A stretch of DNA of 42,113 bases from Thaumasiovibrio sp043421945 (GCA_043421945.1 JBHOGO010000036.1:1-42113); one strand, 5' to 3'. Numbered from the stretch's first letter, positions 33,669-41,728 are shown. The notes: generated by a model from the letters alone, not told the origin. Numbers and translations: made by a program.

Positions 33669-34509
33669 CTATTCTTGCACTACTTGGTATCCAAACCGAG
33701 CCAAGTAGTGCCAGATTTTCTTAATATCTTGCCCATCATATCCCTGCTCTGTCACCGCGAGCCCCAGTATCTTTGCATTAATCTTACCCTCTTTAACTAA
33801 CCCTTTAGCTAAATCGATAAATGGCTGACCACGATACTCTGGGTAACGGCTCATCTCTTCGATAGTGAGTTCATACCCCTTGTGCCATTGGATGGGCACA
33901 CCTAGTTTTAACGCATGTTCTTCTACGCTGGTAGAGCGATAAATAGGATCTAACACAAGAGATTCGATGTCATCTTTTAAGCTGATAACCCCATGAATAT
34001 GCGTTTCGATATAATCATCCAGTTGATCAGCGTTGGATGATAATACTTTGTCAATAAGCACCTTTACACGACTCGCAATAGCGAAGTCTTCAGGCTCAAA
34101 AAAACTATCTGGGTAGCAAAATGTCGTTCGCTGATAAGTATGAGCTTTCAACTTAAAATACGCAGAGCCAAAACGAGGTGACGCGCCCATTTCATCATGC
34201 GGATATTTAAAGCGCCATATTTAGGTCTAAGGTTATTTGGTGCATTGTCGTACGCGCCATCAAACACTCTTTGCTCCCATGACCACCGCTCCCCTACCAT
34301 GTAAGCCGTTAAGCCACCATTACTGGTGCCCGTCTCAAATTGAGATTTCAAAAAGCCATCTTCGGCGATAGTTTGAAGTAAAGGTTTATTATCCGACGTA
34401 TAGCGGTCAGGATGGAAGTTAATGGTAATAGCATAACGCAACGCGTAGTCTTCACCTTTAGACTTTAATCTTATTTTTCAATGATTTGCTCTACTGCATT
34501 TTTGGGCAT
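33669..34509 (-). pseudogene. DUF3626 gene broken by two frameshifts
   Basis: Three open segments on the minus strand together read as one DUF3626 protein of unknown function. The start is an ATG at 34509 with GGAGAG just upstream (MPKNAVEQIIEK), stopped by TAA at 34471-34473. The second segment carries YAITINFHPDRY, QFETGTSNGGLTAYM and RPKYGALN, and leaves frame near 34205. The third carries GASPRFGSAYFKLKAHTYQ, RTTFCYPDSFFEPEDF and runs to 33669. The first break is at an A5 run (34474-34478), the second at T TTA AAT (34205-34211). Each is repaired by adding one base, and the repaired length is exactly 281 codons. Sequencing error in runs, gene decay, or recoding at the second site are all possible. 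Confidence 0.75.
33677..33711 (+). terminator. terminator of the first GH43 gene, inside the end of the convergent gene
   Basis: Perfect 11-bp inverted repeat GCACTACTTGG (33677-33687) and CCAAGTAGTGC (33701-33711), followed on the plus strand by CAGATTTTCTT. It lies about 60 bases after the GH43 stop codon but within the last codons of the DUF3626 gene on the other strand. Confidence 0.6.
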
Positions 34510-34536
34510 CAACTCTCCAGCCCCTTCCTAAATCGT

Positions 34537-35313
34537 TTATTCATTGCACAACGCTCGCAGAATATTTTGCTTGTTGGCCGAGATGTACTCTATGTCATTT
34601 CGATAGCCTTGAAGATGACCTTGATCTATATTTTCAGCAAAGGATGCATTGCCATTGTCAGATTCCTTGCGCATAAAAGACACCAAAGCCTGCAAACGCT
34701 GAATCATAGCGTCTACTAGGTGGCCTCTTTCTGATTCTGTTGCACCGTAACTGTCACAGAACCACTTGGCTCTAGTGACTTGGTCTGAAATGGTACCAAG
34801 TTTATCGTTATTGTCCGTTTTGAAAGGTGCCCAGCAATATACGGAATAAGCTAAGTCCCATAGTCTTGGTGCTGGATGTGCTGTGTCAAAGTCAAACACG
34901 CCAACAACGGTGTTGGCTGATAGCGCAACATTGTAAGGGGCAAAATCACCGTGACAGATAACCTCGAAGGGCTCTTTCGGCTCGAGCATCCACGGTTGTT
35001 TGCTCACGTCTATTTGATCTAATAGGGAGACTGTAGAGTCATGGATTTTTCGTAGTAGTTTTCCCGCAGAAATAAGGGCTTCATCCGAAGCGATAGCCCC
35101 AATAAGCGGGTAGTTATAAGTATCCCCAGCAACAAAACTGAGGATTTCTTGATTATCGGTAATACCAATAAATTTCGGGCACTCATCAACATTGAAATAC
35201 TCGAGATGCTTCAAAACTTGATGAATGGTTGGGCTCCAATTCTGAAGAGGCCGATAAACAACGTCACCATCTCGATATATTGTCGCCCCTCTTCCGCCAG
35301 ATAACTCTTCCAT
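34537..35313 (-). CDS. phosphotransferase of the APH/choline-kinase fold, 258 aa
   Basis: Predicted ATP-dependent small-molecule kinase. The kinase-like core has the Brenner motif ICHGDFAPYNVALS (His121, catalytic Asp123, Asn128) and the metal-binding FDFDTAHPAPRLWDLAY (Asp141, Asp143). The N-terminal nucleotide loop is GGRGATIYRDGDVVYRP. Proteins of this group include aminoglycoside phosphotransferases but also many housekeeping kinases of sugars or amino alcohols, so antibiotic resistance should not be assumed. The ribosome site GAGG is seven bases before the ATG. It sits in a row of same-strand single genes with different functions. Confidence 0.85.
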   Translation of the reverse strand: MEELSGGRGATIYRDGDVVYRPLQNWSPTIHQVLKHLEYFNVDECPKFIGITDNQEILSFVAGDTYNYPLIGAIASDEALISAGKLLRKIHDSTVSLLDQIDVSKQPWMLEPKEPFEVICHGDFAPYNVALSANTVVGVFDFDTAHPAPRLWDLAYSVYCWAPFKTDNNDKLGTISDQVTRAKWFCDSYGATESERGHLVDAMIQRLQALVSFMRKESDNGNASFAENIDQGHLQGYRNDIEYISANKQNILRALCNE

Positions 35314-35428
35314 GATATATCCTCATCTCACTAGCCCCCACCTAGAATCACTCTAAGCACAAATTACCGAGTATTAAGCGTCACTTTGCGACTCGATAGG
35401 TAGAAGTAGGACAGCCGAAAAATTAAGC

Positions 35429-35446
35429 ATTGACGACATCGTCAAT
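35429..35446 (-). terminator. palindrome after the FMN reductase gene
   Basis: ATTGACGA (35429-35436) and TCGTCAAT (35439-35446) with a two-base spacer, directly after the reductase stop codon. On the minus strand it is followed by GCTTAATTTTT, a modest T run. Confidence 0.5.
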
Positions 35447-35447
35447 A

Positions 35448-35990
35448 TTATGTGTTTTGTTGTTCAATAAACTCAACAAAATTAACCATGTGCTTTTTCA
35501 GCCTTTCTTCGACCTTTGCATCAACAAGCTGAAGTTCTGAATTGATGACATTATCGACACCTGTAATCATCATTTCATGAACAGGATGAATGGAAGAAAG
35601 AGTAGAATCAAACACTAGTTTAATATGTGCTTGTGCTCTCGCACCCCCTACAGGGCTATTCGCTTGAGTAATAATGGTGACGGGTTTACCCTTCAAAACA
35701 GAATTAAATGCAGGCCTTGATACCCAATCAATCGCATTTTTAAGCACGGCAGGAATACTGTGGTTGTATTCTGGGGAACAAACGATGATTCCATCAGCCC
35801 TTTCAACGTCTTTAATCAGGTTACGAATGCTTTCAGGCATATCCTTCGCTAAATCTTCACAGTAAAAAGGTAAAGAGGCTAACTCTGGAAAGGTATACTC
35901 ATGTTCTGAGAAGTATCCTTTTACTGCGTTTAAGATGGCAATACTTTTACTTTTCGAGTGGAAGCTTCCTGATAACAATAGCAATTTCAT
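35448..35990 (-). CDS. NADPH-dependent FMN reductase family protein, 180 aa
   Basis: Flavodoxin-like NAD(P)H oxidoreductase that uses FMN to reduce small electrophiles such as quinones, azo compounds or chromate. The start LLLLSGSFHSKSKSIAIL is the FMN-phosphate loop. The family hallmark CSPEYNHSIPAVLKNAIDW is at about residues 91-109, and PVGGARAQAHIKL is the second flavin contact. Length is standard for the family. No signal peptide, cytoplasmic. It is the third gene in the same-strand accessory row, but has its own upstream space of about 290 bases without other features. Confidence 0.88.
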   Translation of the reverse strand: MKLLLLSGSFHSKSKSIAILNAVKGYFSEHEYTFPELASLPFYCEDLAKDMPESIRNLIKDVERADGIIVCSPEYNHSIPAVLKNAIDWVSRPAFNSVLKGKPVTIITQANSPVGGARAQAHIKLVFDSTLSSIHPVHEMMITGVDNVINSELQLVDAKVEERLKKHMVNFVEFIEQQNT

Positions 35991-36283
35991 CGTTTAAAAA
36001 TACCTTTCTGTTTATGATGAGCCATAACGAATGCGATGAATTCCCCTGATGAAAAACTGCCACACTTTGGTGATAGCGGTGAGAATACCCATCATGCGTT
36101 TAGGAGCAGAAGTTTATAGTAGCCCCCGTTAGTGAGCAAGAAAGTCTAGCAATCTAGAAAATGACGCTGACATGAAACAATAAATACAAAACTTGACGAC
36201 ATTGACGAACGCTTAGTAAACGAATATCGGTACGCTTTCACGAACAAAACTTAAGCGCTTTAGTCGCAGGTATGTGTACTCCC

Positions 36284-36772
36284 TTACTCTGTTTCTTCTT
36301 TATAAAGCTTCAACCCTCTCGCTTTATAGTTTGCAAGTGCCGATTCATGGTCTAATGAACAAGTATGTACCCATACTCTCTTCGCTGTTGGCATTTCCCA
36401 TGCAATCGAAATGGCTTCTGATAGTAGATAACCACCTAAACCTTTACCTATAAAGTTTGGGGCTAAGCCAAAATACACTATTTCAGTATCTCCGGTATTA
36501 TCAGCATGTAACTCAAAATAACCGGCAATAGCCCCTTCGCAATAAGCAACCCAAGTACGTAAATTGGGATTTTCAACGTAAGCTTTCCACTCTTCATCTG
36601 AGAGTGATAATTTGTCTGTCCACTGCCATTGCTCACCAATAAGTTGATAAAGAAATCGATTGAATTTAAATTCGTTAATTTTTGCTTCTACAAGGGTAAG
36701 CCCACGAGCTTCTGTTTTTTTTAGCAACTCTACTGGAGAGTTCATTTCTAAATAATACGTTGTCACTGTCAT
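36284..36772 (-). CDS. GNAT-family N-acetyltransferase, 162 aa
   Basis: Transfers an acetyl group from acetyl-CoA to an unidentified amine. The GNAT fold is recognised from AYCEGAIAGYFELH (strand and motif D), YFGLAPNFIGKGLGGYLLSEA (motif A, acetyl-CoA pyrophosphate loop GKGLGG) and HESALANYKARGLKLYKE (motif B). The ATG at 36772 has GAGG eleven bases upstream; an inner Met at residue 10 is a less likely start. The substrate cannot be inferred; candidates are antibiotics, polyamines or proteins. Confidence 0.85.
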   Translation of the reverse strand: MTVTTYYLEMNSPVELLKKTEARGLTLVEAKINEFKFNRFLYQLIGEQWQWTDKLSLSDEEWKAYVENPNLRTWVAYCEGAIAGYFELHADNTGDTEIVYFGLAPNFIGKGLGGYLLSEAISIAWEMPTAKRVWVHTCSLDHESALANYKARGLKLYKEETE

Positions 36773-36929
36773 ACTGTACTATACCTCTGATACTGCTACA
36801 TGCAGCCTATCTTAATAGGCCATTATACATAAATTTATAAAGAGGCTTAATAAACAGCACCTTACAACCGAGCAGCCCTATTACGGGCAGATAAAAAGCG
36901 GTTCAAAAAACCAGCACATCAAAGCGCTG

Positions 36930-37832
36930 TTATAAACCGTCTCGCCAATTGGCAATCGCGTTGATATGGTCTGGTCTAATACCACAGCAACCACCAATAA
37001 TACTTGCCCCTGCACCTTGCCACTGCTTAGCAAACTCGAGGTAATCACTAGGACTAAATTCTCGTGTACTTTGAAGAGCGCTGTTCGCTTGTTGCCCCGC
37101 ATGAATCGGTGAAAAGTTGTTGGCATACACGCCTATTTCAACATCAACCTCGAGGTTATATTGCTGGATGACCTCTTGCGCTTCCTTTACGGCTTGCGCC
37201 ATCACTTCAGGTACCGAGCAATTAAATAATATTCCTTTTCCTCCCGTAAAACAGACTAACGCGGCTGCGATTTTGACAGACTGACCAGATCTGAGTCTTG
37301 CGACATCACTGCTCGTGTCTTCCAACGAAAAGGCATAGTACTTATCTTTGCTAGAAGAGCGCAAAACAGACTCAATCACCTCAAACTCTTGAATGCTCGC
37401 AACAGTTTCTGCCATCCAGATGTCAGCAAAAGGTGCTTGCGCTTCATAAAGCGTAGTGAAGATCGCTTTTGCTTTTTCTGACTCAAACAGGTCAGGGCGA
37501 TAACTTCCAAACACGGGCGGCAAGGCACCTGCAACACGTACCGTACGATCATCATATTCTGCGGCGACTGACTTTGCGATACGCGCAGCATCTTTTGCTA
37601 GCTCTGCTCCACGTGCTTTATACAGCGCATCACCGAGATGAAAAGGGACACAAGCATAGCTGTTCGCAATGATTATTTCCGCACCTGCGTCAATAAAATT
37701 GCGATGAGCTTGGCTAACATGCTCAGGGGATTCAATCAGTGCCTGCGCACTCCACAATGGTTGTGAAAAGGGTGCGCCTATCCGCTGTAGCTCCCGCCCC
37801 ATTCCACCATCTAAAATAGTTAATCTTTTCAT
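36930..37832 (-). CDS. homocysteine S-methyltransferase family protein, 300 aa
   Basis: Zinc-dependent methyltransferase, most likely moving a methyl group from S-methylmethionine or a similar donor to homocysteine to make methionine. The N-terminus TILDGGMGRELQRIGAP is the family start. The three zinc-binding cysteines are present: Cys205 in ILFNCSVPE, and Cys282 and Cys283 in IGGCCGIRPDHI. The TIM-barrel length matches MmuM-like enzymes (about 300-310). Donor identity is not readable. There is no neighbouring S-methylmethionine permease gene, so it is not a standard mmu operon. Confidence 0.88.
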   Translation of the reverse strand: MKRLTILDGGMGRELQRIGAPFSQPLWSAQALIESPEHVSQAHRNFIDAGAEIIIANSYACVPFHLGDALYKARGAELAKDAARIAKSVAAEYDDRTVRVAGALPPVFGSYRPDLFESEKAKAIFTTLYEAQAPFADIWMAETVASIQEFEVIESVLRSSSKDKYYAFSLEDTSSDVARLRSGQSVKIAAALVCFTGGKGILFNCSVPEVMAQAVKEAQEVIQQYNLEVDVEIGVYANNFSPIHAGQQANSALQSTREFSPSDYLEFAKQWQGAGASIIGGCCGIRPDHINAIANWRDGL

Positions 37833-37903
37833 CGTACGACTTCTTCAACACATTCGATACTTCATAGTAAACCTATTCAATATGCAATGTGAAACACCAA
37901 TGA

Positions 37904-37925
37904 AAAAGGATGATAAAAGGATGAT
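37904..37925. repeat. 11-bp tandem duplication
   Basis: AAAAGGATGAT occurs twice in direct contact (37904-37914 and 37915-37925) in the noncoding DNA between the methyltransferase gene and the small plus-strand gene. Confidence 0.9.
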
Positions 37926-37964
37926 ACGTAGCGGGTAAATAGGATTTATGCTGCTCTTCACTAT

Positions 37965-38013
37965 ACTTATTCGCAAAAGTAATGATCGGTGACTTATTCG
38001 CAAAAGTAATGAT
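37965..38013. repeat. 22-bp direct repeat, 27-bp period
   Basis: Two perfect 22-base copies at 37965-37986 and 37992-38013, each containing TTATTCGCAAAAGTAATG, with a five-base spacer. The second copy ends 15 bases before the start codon of the small Arg-rich protein gene, so the repeat is in its promoter or leader. Confidence 0.92.
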
Positions 38014-38027
38014 GGCGGAAAATAGCG

Positions 38028-38219
38028 ATGATGGATGATAAAGGACGAAGAGCAACCATTGAGGAAACTGAAGACATTGTTGACACTGAATTGATTAATG
38101 GTGTCTACCGACAAGAACTACGCCAAATCGATAGAAGGCAAAATCACAGTCGGTACCATGGCTACGAGCGCCGAAGTGGCATTGATCGACGTGTAAGGCA
38201 AATTCGGGAGGTGATTTAG
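38028..38219 (+). CDS. small Arg-rich protein with RR...DRR motif, 63 aa
   Basis: Hydrophilic protein with two parts: an acidic middle (ATIEETEDIVDTELINGVY) and a basic tail with a spaced Arg pattern (QIDRRQNHSRYHGYERRSG then IDRRV). Short proteins ending in ERRxGxDRR-like tails occur in vibrios and relatives; I know of no established role. No signal peptide. The ATG pair at 38028 and 38031 has only GGCGGA about 13 bases upstream as a ribosome site. It is the only plus-strand gene in this part of the window. The 27-bp repeat lies just upstream. Confidence 0.6.
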   Translation: MMDDKGRRATIEETEDIVDTELINGVYRQELRQIDRRQNHSRYHGYERRSGIDRRVRQIREVI

Positions 38220-38518
38220 CAAAGCAGGTTTTCCCGCTAGCGCTTAGACCCCCTCAGCGATCCCTGAGCATGCTCGATAAAGCGCAAAAATAGACATGCC
38301 ACCCAGTCTTTAACCTTAACTCCTCACATCTCTTCGTCCAAATAACGTTCAAGTAATGCTCTAACAGCGCTCAAACAATGCTCAAAAGGTTAAACCCACT
38401 CTAGATAGACGAAATGACAAAGTGCTGAAGCGCTCTCATGAGAGCGCTGTCATACCAATGAGCCCTTAGTAACAATCTAACCCTAAAAGCGAAGACAACA
38501 CTGATTTAGTTATCGCCT
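38220..38518. other. intergenic region between small gene and second GH43
   Basis: Nearly 300 bases with no gene. It contains a perfect 20-bp palindrome at 38429-38448 and a minor CTCAG/CTGAG hairpin near 38255-38270. Confidence 0.6.
38429..38448. repeat. perfect 20-bp palindrome
   Basis: AGCGCTCTCA followed at once by TGAGAGCGCT. It is in the space after two convergent genes (small Arg-rich gene and GH43). Neither side has an immediate T run, so it is either a weak bidirectional terminator or a protein site. Confidence 0.7.
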
Positions 38519-40135
38519 TTAGTCCTTGGCAGTGTAAATAAAGTCGCTGTAATCTGCATGGCAGCCATCACCACTAATATCTTCACAATGCAAACCAACA
38601 AATGCGCCGGTAAAGAAGCCTCGGCCATCAATGTAGTCATCCGATATTTTCCAAGATTCAAATACCCTATCCAACAGGTTCCAATGTTCACCATCAAGCG
38701 AATAGCTGTATTGATATTCTAAGCCGTTCACCTCCACCTTCATCCAAATATGGTCTGTTTCATCAGGAATAACAATCGGTGCATCATTGTAGTAGTAAAA
38801 GCTTGCCGCTTGTTTATCGACCTGAACCAAGCGCAAACAGCGTTTACCCAACGCCTCATCAAAATCGATCATGCAGTAGGTAAAGTTACTGGTATTGTAG
38901 TAGCAGCACATACCTGCAGACTGTTGGAAGTTTTCAGGCTTAAAGTCCATTTTCACTTGTGCGCTAAAGTGGTGATGCCGCCATCGAGTTGCCACTGTAG
39001 ACTGCTCAAATAAAGAAACCAAACTGTCTTTACCATAAAGACGTAGGTGCCCAGGGTTATCTGACAAACTCCCTAACGCGTCAGAAAATGGAATACGTAA
39101 GGTTTGCCAGTGGCCGCCTAAAGTTCCAGTGTCAAAATGGTCGACAATATCTTCAGATACGCCCCAGTTACACTCTGGTAAATCCGCTTCAGGGATCGAA
39201 AGCTTAGCGTGTGGACCGCCTACAACTTTCGGCCAACCATCAATCCATTCGACACGATCAATTGCCGTTTCTCTTCCCATGGGGCATGCACCACGCCCCC
39301 ACCTTGCTAACAAAGGACGATTAGGGAATCGCAACGGCCTGCTTGCCAAGTACGACACAAACCACTCACCATTCTGAGTTTCAACGAGCGAGCCATGCCC
39401 TGCTTTTTGCAATGGGTTTTCAGGCGTATGCCAAGTTGTGACCAACGAACCATGGGGAGAGACCTCATAGGGACCAAACAAATCTCGCGATCGTGCTACC
39501 GTCACCGAGTGCTCAAAACTTGTCCCTCCCTCAGCAGTAAGCAGGTAGTAGTAATCATCTTTCTTATAAATGTGAGGCGCTTCGGTGTATTTCAGTGCGG
39601 TGCCATCAAAAATCTTATGACGAACCTTCTCAAGTGTTTTCGTCTCAGGATTGTATTCTTGAATCACGATATTGTTGATTGGGTCGCTGTGATTACGCAT
39701 TCCCCATGGACGATAAACATAGTATTTTTTTCCTCCCTCAGCATGATACATCGATGGGTCAAAGCCGCCGTTCCCCATCGGGATAGGATCACTCCAAGGC
39801 CCTTCGATACTTGGCGCCGTAATCAAATAGTTTCTGCCATTCTTCCATGGCGCATCGACAACTTTCACATCGGTATATAGCAGCCAAAACTGCCCATCAG
39901 CATAGCTAAGCGCCGGTGCCCAGATGCCACCAGAATCGGGATTACCCTTCAAATCTAGCTTATCGACACTATCCAACGGCATAGATGCCAGTTGCCAGTT
40001 TTTTAGATCTCGAGAGTGGAAAATCCGCACGCCTGGAAACCATTCGAATGTCGATGTAGCAATGTAATAATCTTCACCTGCACGACAAATACATGGATCA
40101 GGGTGAAAGCCCTTTAATATGGGGTTGTTTATCAT
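38519..40135 (-). CDS. second GH43 beta-xylosidase, 538 aa
   Basis: Cytoplasmic exo-acting xylosidase or arabinofuranosidase-type enzyme of family GH43. It opens NPILKGFHPDPCICRAGEDY; the catalytic trio is Asp13, Asp126 (GGFDPSMYH) and Glu185 (KYTEAPHIY). A C-terminal beta-sandwich (about 325-535) completes the XynB-like layout. Compared with the GH43 at 32005, the start and the propeller are alike but much of the rest differs, for example NVHSCRGGNWM against DVKVVDAPWKNGRNY, so the two are old paralogues or separate acquisitions rather than a recent duplication. They may differ in preference for chain length or arabinose side groups. Ribosome site AAGGA is six bases before the ATG. Divergent from lldD. 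Confidence 0.92.
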   Translation of the reverse strand: MINNPILKGFHPDPCICRAGEDYYIATSTFEWFPGVRIFHSRDLKNWQLASMPLDSVDKLDLKGNPDSGGIWAPALSYADGQFWLLYTDVKVVDAPWKNGRNYLITAPSIEGPWSDPIPMGNGGFDPSMYHAEGGKKYYVYRPWGMRNHSDPINNIVIQEYNPETKTLEKVRHKIFDGTALKYTEAPHIYKKDDYYYLLTAEGGTSFEHSVTVARSRDLFGPYEVSPHGSLVTTWHTPENPLQKAGHGSLVETQNGEWFVSYLASRPLRFPNRPLLARWGRGACPMGRETAIDRVEWIDGWPKVVGGPHAKLSIPEADLPECNWGVSEDIVDHFDTGTLGGHWQTLRIPFSDALGSLSDNPGHLRLYGKDSLVSLFEQSTVATRWRHHHFSAQVKMDFKPENFQQSAGMCCYYNTSNFTYCMIDFDEALGKRCLRLVQVDKQAASFYYYNDAPIVIPDETDHIWMKVEVNGLEYQYSYSLDGEHWNLLDRVFESWKISDDYIDGRGFFTGAFVGLHCEDISGDGCHADYSDFIYTAKD

Positions 40136-40591
40136 CTGAGTTCCTTTCTTTTTTTGAATATAATTAACAATGATTGTAAATATTAATCCATCGACTTTTT
40201 ATATAACCCCATTTAAAAATAACACTCAGCGATATTTTAAAAGTAGTAAGACTTAATATTCTTACCCAGAAACAATTAAAGGCACTGATAGCCGAGTATT
40301 CTGATAAGGGGGCAACTATTCCATCTATTAACCCATATTTAAACGAACGATTCCTTTATGCTTTTACGGAAACGGATAATGAAATCTGATAAATGTGACT
40401 AAAATATCAGACATAAAAAAGTGCACAACGGTATGGTTTTCACCACACGCGTGATATTTATTTTCATCATGGGCGCTCTAACCGCGATTTAAAATACCCC
40501 ACACAGCATAAGCGACTACACTTCAACTGTGTTCTCAGAGCAAGAAACACGACGTCAAACGCCCCTCAGATCTTCTTCAAAGGAAATTATG
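40136..40591. other. divergent control region, second GH43 / lldD
   Basis: About 450 bases, A/T-rich, no gene. It holds the inverted repeat at 40385-40411. The frame open upstream of the lldD start (40529-40588) lacks a ribosome site and is not thought to be translated. Confidence 0.55.
40385..40411. promoter_or_regulatory. operator-like inverted repeat upstream of lldD
   Basis: TCTGATA (40385-40391) and TATCAGA (40405-40411), perfect 7-bp arms with a 13-base spacer that includes TGTGA. It lies 250 bases from GH43 and about 180 bases from lldD. The binding protein is unknown. Confidence 0.4.
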
Positions 40592-41728
40592 ATGATCTCA
40601 GCCCCAACGGATTACCGCGCTGCAGCTAAAGCAAAATTACCTCCTTTTTTATTTCACTACATCGATGGAGGCGCCTACTGCGAACATACCTTGCGCCGCA
40701 ATACCGAGGATTTGGCTGATATCGCCTTACGCCAGCGTGTATTGAATGACATGTCTGAACTTAACTTATCCACTGAATTGTTTGGAGAGTCATTCGCATT
40801 GCCGATAGCACTTGCTCCTGTCGGTTTAACAGGCATGTATGCGCGTCGTGGTGAGGTGCAAGCCGCTAAAGCTGCAGAAAATAAAGGTATTCCTTTTACC
40901 ATGTCGACAGTATCGGTATGCCCTATCGAAGAAGTAACCCAACAAATTAAACGGCCAATGTGGTTCCAGCTCTATGTACTTAAAGACCGTGGCTTTATGA
41001 AAAATGCACTCGAGCGAGCGAAAGCCGCTGGTGTCACCACACTGGTATTCACCGTTGATATGCCCGTTCCAGGCGCACGATATCGTGACGTACATTCAGG
41101 TATGAGCGGCCCATATGCGAGTGCCCGACGCGTCTTTCAAGCGATGCGCCATCCACAGTGGGCGCTCGATGTTGGTGTACTTGGTAAGCCCCATGATCTC
41201 GGCAATATATCAGCATACCGAGGCGAGCCAACAAAACTCGAAGACTATATTGGATGGCTAGGCGATAACTTTGACCCTTCGATTAGCTGGAAAGATCTTG
41301 AGTGGATCAGGGAGTTCTGGGATGGTCCGATGGTGATTAAAGGCATTTTAGATGAAGATGATGCAAGAGATGCTGTTCGTTTCGGCGCAGATGGCATTGT
41401 CGTTTCAAACCACGGCGGTAGGCAGTTAGATGGGGTTGTCTCATCGGTACGAGCGCTCCCTGCTATTGCCGATGCGGTAAAAGGCGATATTAAAATCCTC
41501 GTCGACTCGGGCATTCGTTCTGGCTTAGATGTAGTTAGAATGCTGGCACTTGGTGCTGACTGTACCCTGCTCGGTCGCTCATTTGTTTACGCTTTGGCAG
41601 CGCAGGGGCAGCAAGGCGTTGAACACTTACTCGACCTATACGAAAAAGAGATGCATGTCGCGATGACACTGACAGGAACAAAAAGCATCGATGGATTAAG
41701 CCGTGAATCGCTCGCGACGTTTAAATAG
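40592..41728 (+). CDS. lldD: L-lactate dehydrogenase LldD (FMN), 378 aa
   Basis: Membrane-associated FMN enzyme that oxidises L-lactate to pyruvate and gives electrons to the quinone pool. The sequence follows E. coli LldD nearly throughout: MISAPTDYRAAAKAKLPPFL, FHYIDGGAYCEHTLRRN, LAPVGLTGMYARRGEVQAAK, MWFQLYVLKDRGF, MPVPGARYRDVHSGMSG, and the active-site His motif VSNHGGRQLDGV. Total length is about 18 residues less than E. coli LldD (396) because the C-terminal tail is shorter. The Met at 40592 matches the family start; the Met just before it (40589) is nearer AAGGA and could also be used. No lactate permease or lldR gene lies next to it in this window. Confidence 0.95.
   Translation: MISAPTDYRAAAKAKLPPFLFHYIDGGAYCEHTLRRNTEDLADIALRQRVLNDMSELNLSTELFGESFALPIALAPVGLTGMYARRGEVQAAKAAENKGIPFTMSTVSVCPIEEVTQQIKRPMWFQLYVLKDRGFMKNALERAKAAGVTTLVFTVDMPVPGARYRDVHSGMSGPYASARRVFQAMRHPQWALDVGVLGKPHDLGNISAYRGEPTKLEDYIGWLGDNFDPSISWKDLEWIREFWDGPMVIKGILDEDDARDAVRFGADGIVVSNHGGRQLDGVVSSVRALPAIADAVKGDIKILVDSGIRSGLDVVRMLALGADCTLLGRSFVYALAAQGQQGVEHLLDLYEKEMHVAMTLTGTKSIDGLSRESLATFK

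Noticed and set aside
34537..35313. Aminoglycoside resistance gene
   Set aside because: The fold and catalytic motif are present, but they are shared with many metabolic kinases, and no resistance context or specific signature was seen.
36053..36133. 27-codon plus-strand frame starting ATG AAA AAC in the gap between reductase and acetyltransferase genes
   Set aside because: No ribosome site and no recognisable features; length is within chance expectation.
33616..38030. Possible integron cassette array, suggested by the mix of APH, GNAT, FMN reductase and DUF3626 genes
   Set aside because: The spacers were read for GTTRRRY/RYYYAAC core pairs and none formed a plausible attC. No integrase is present in the window.
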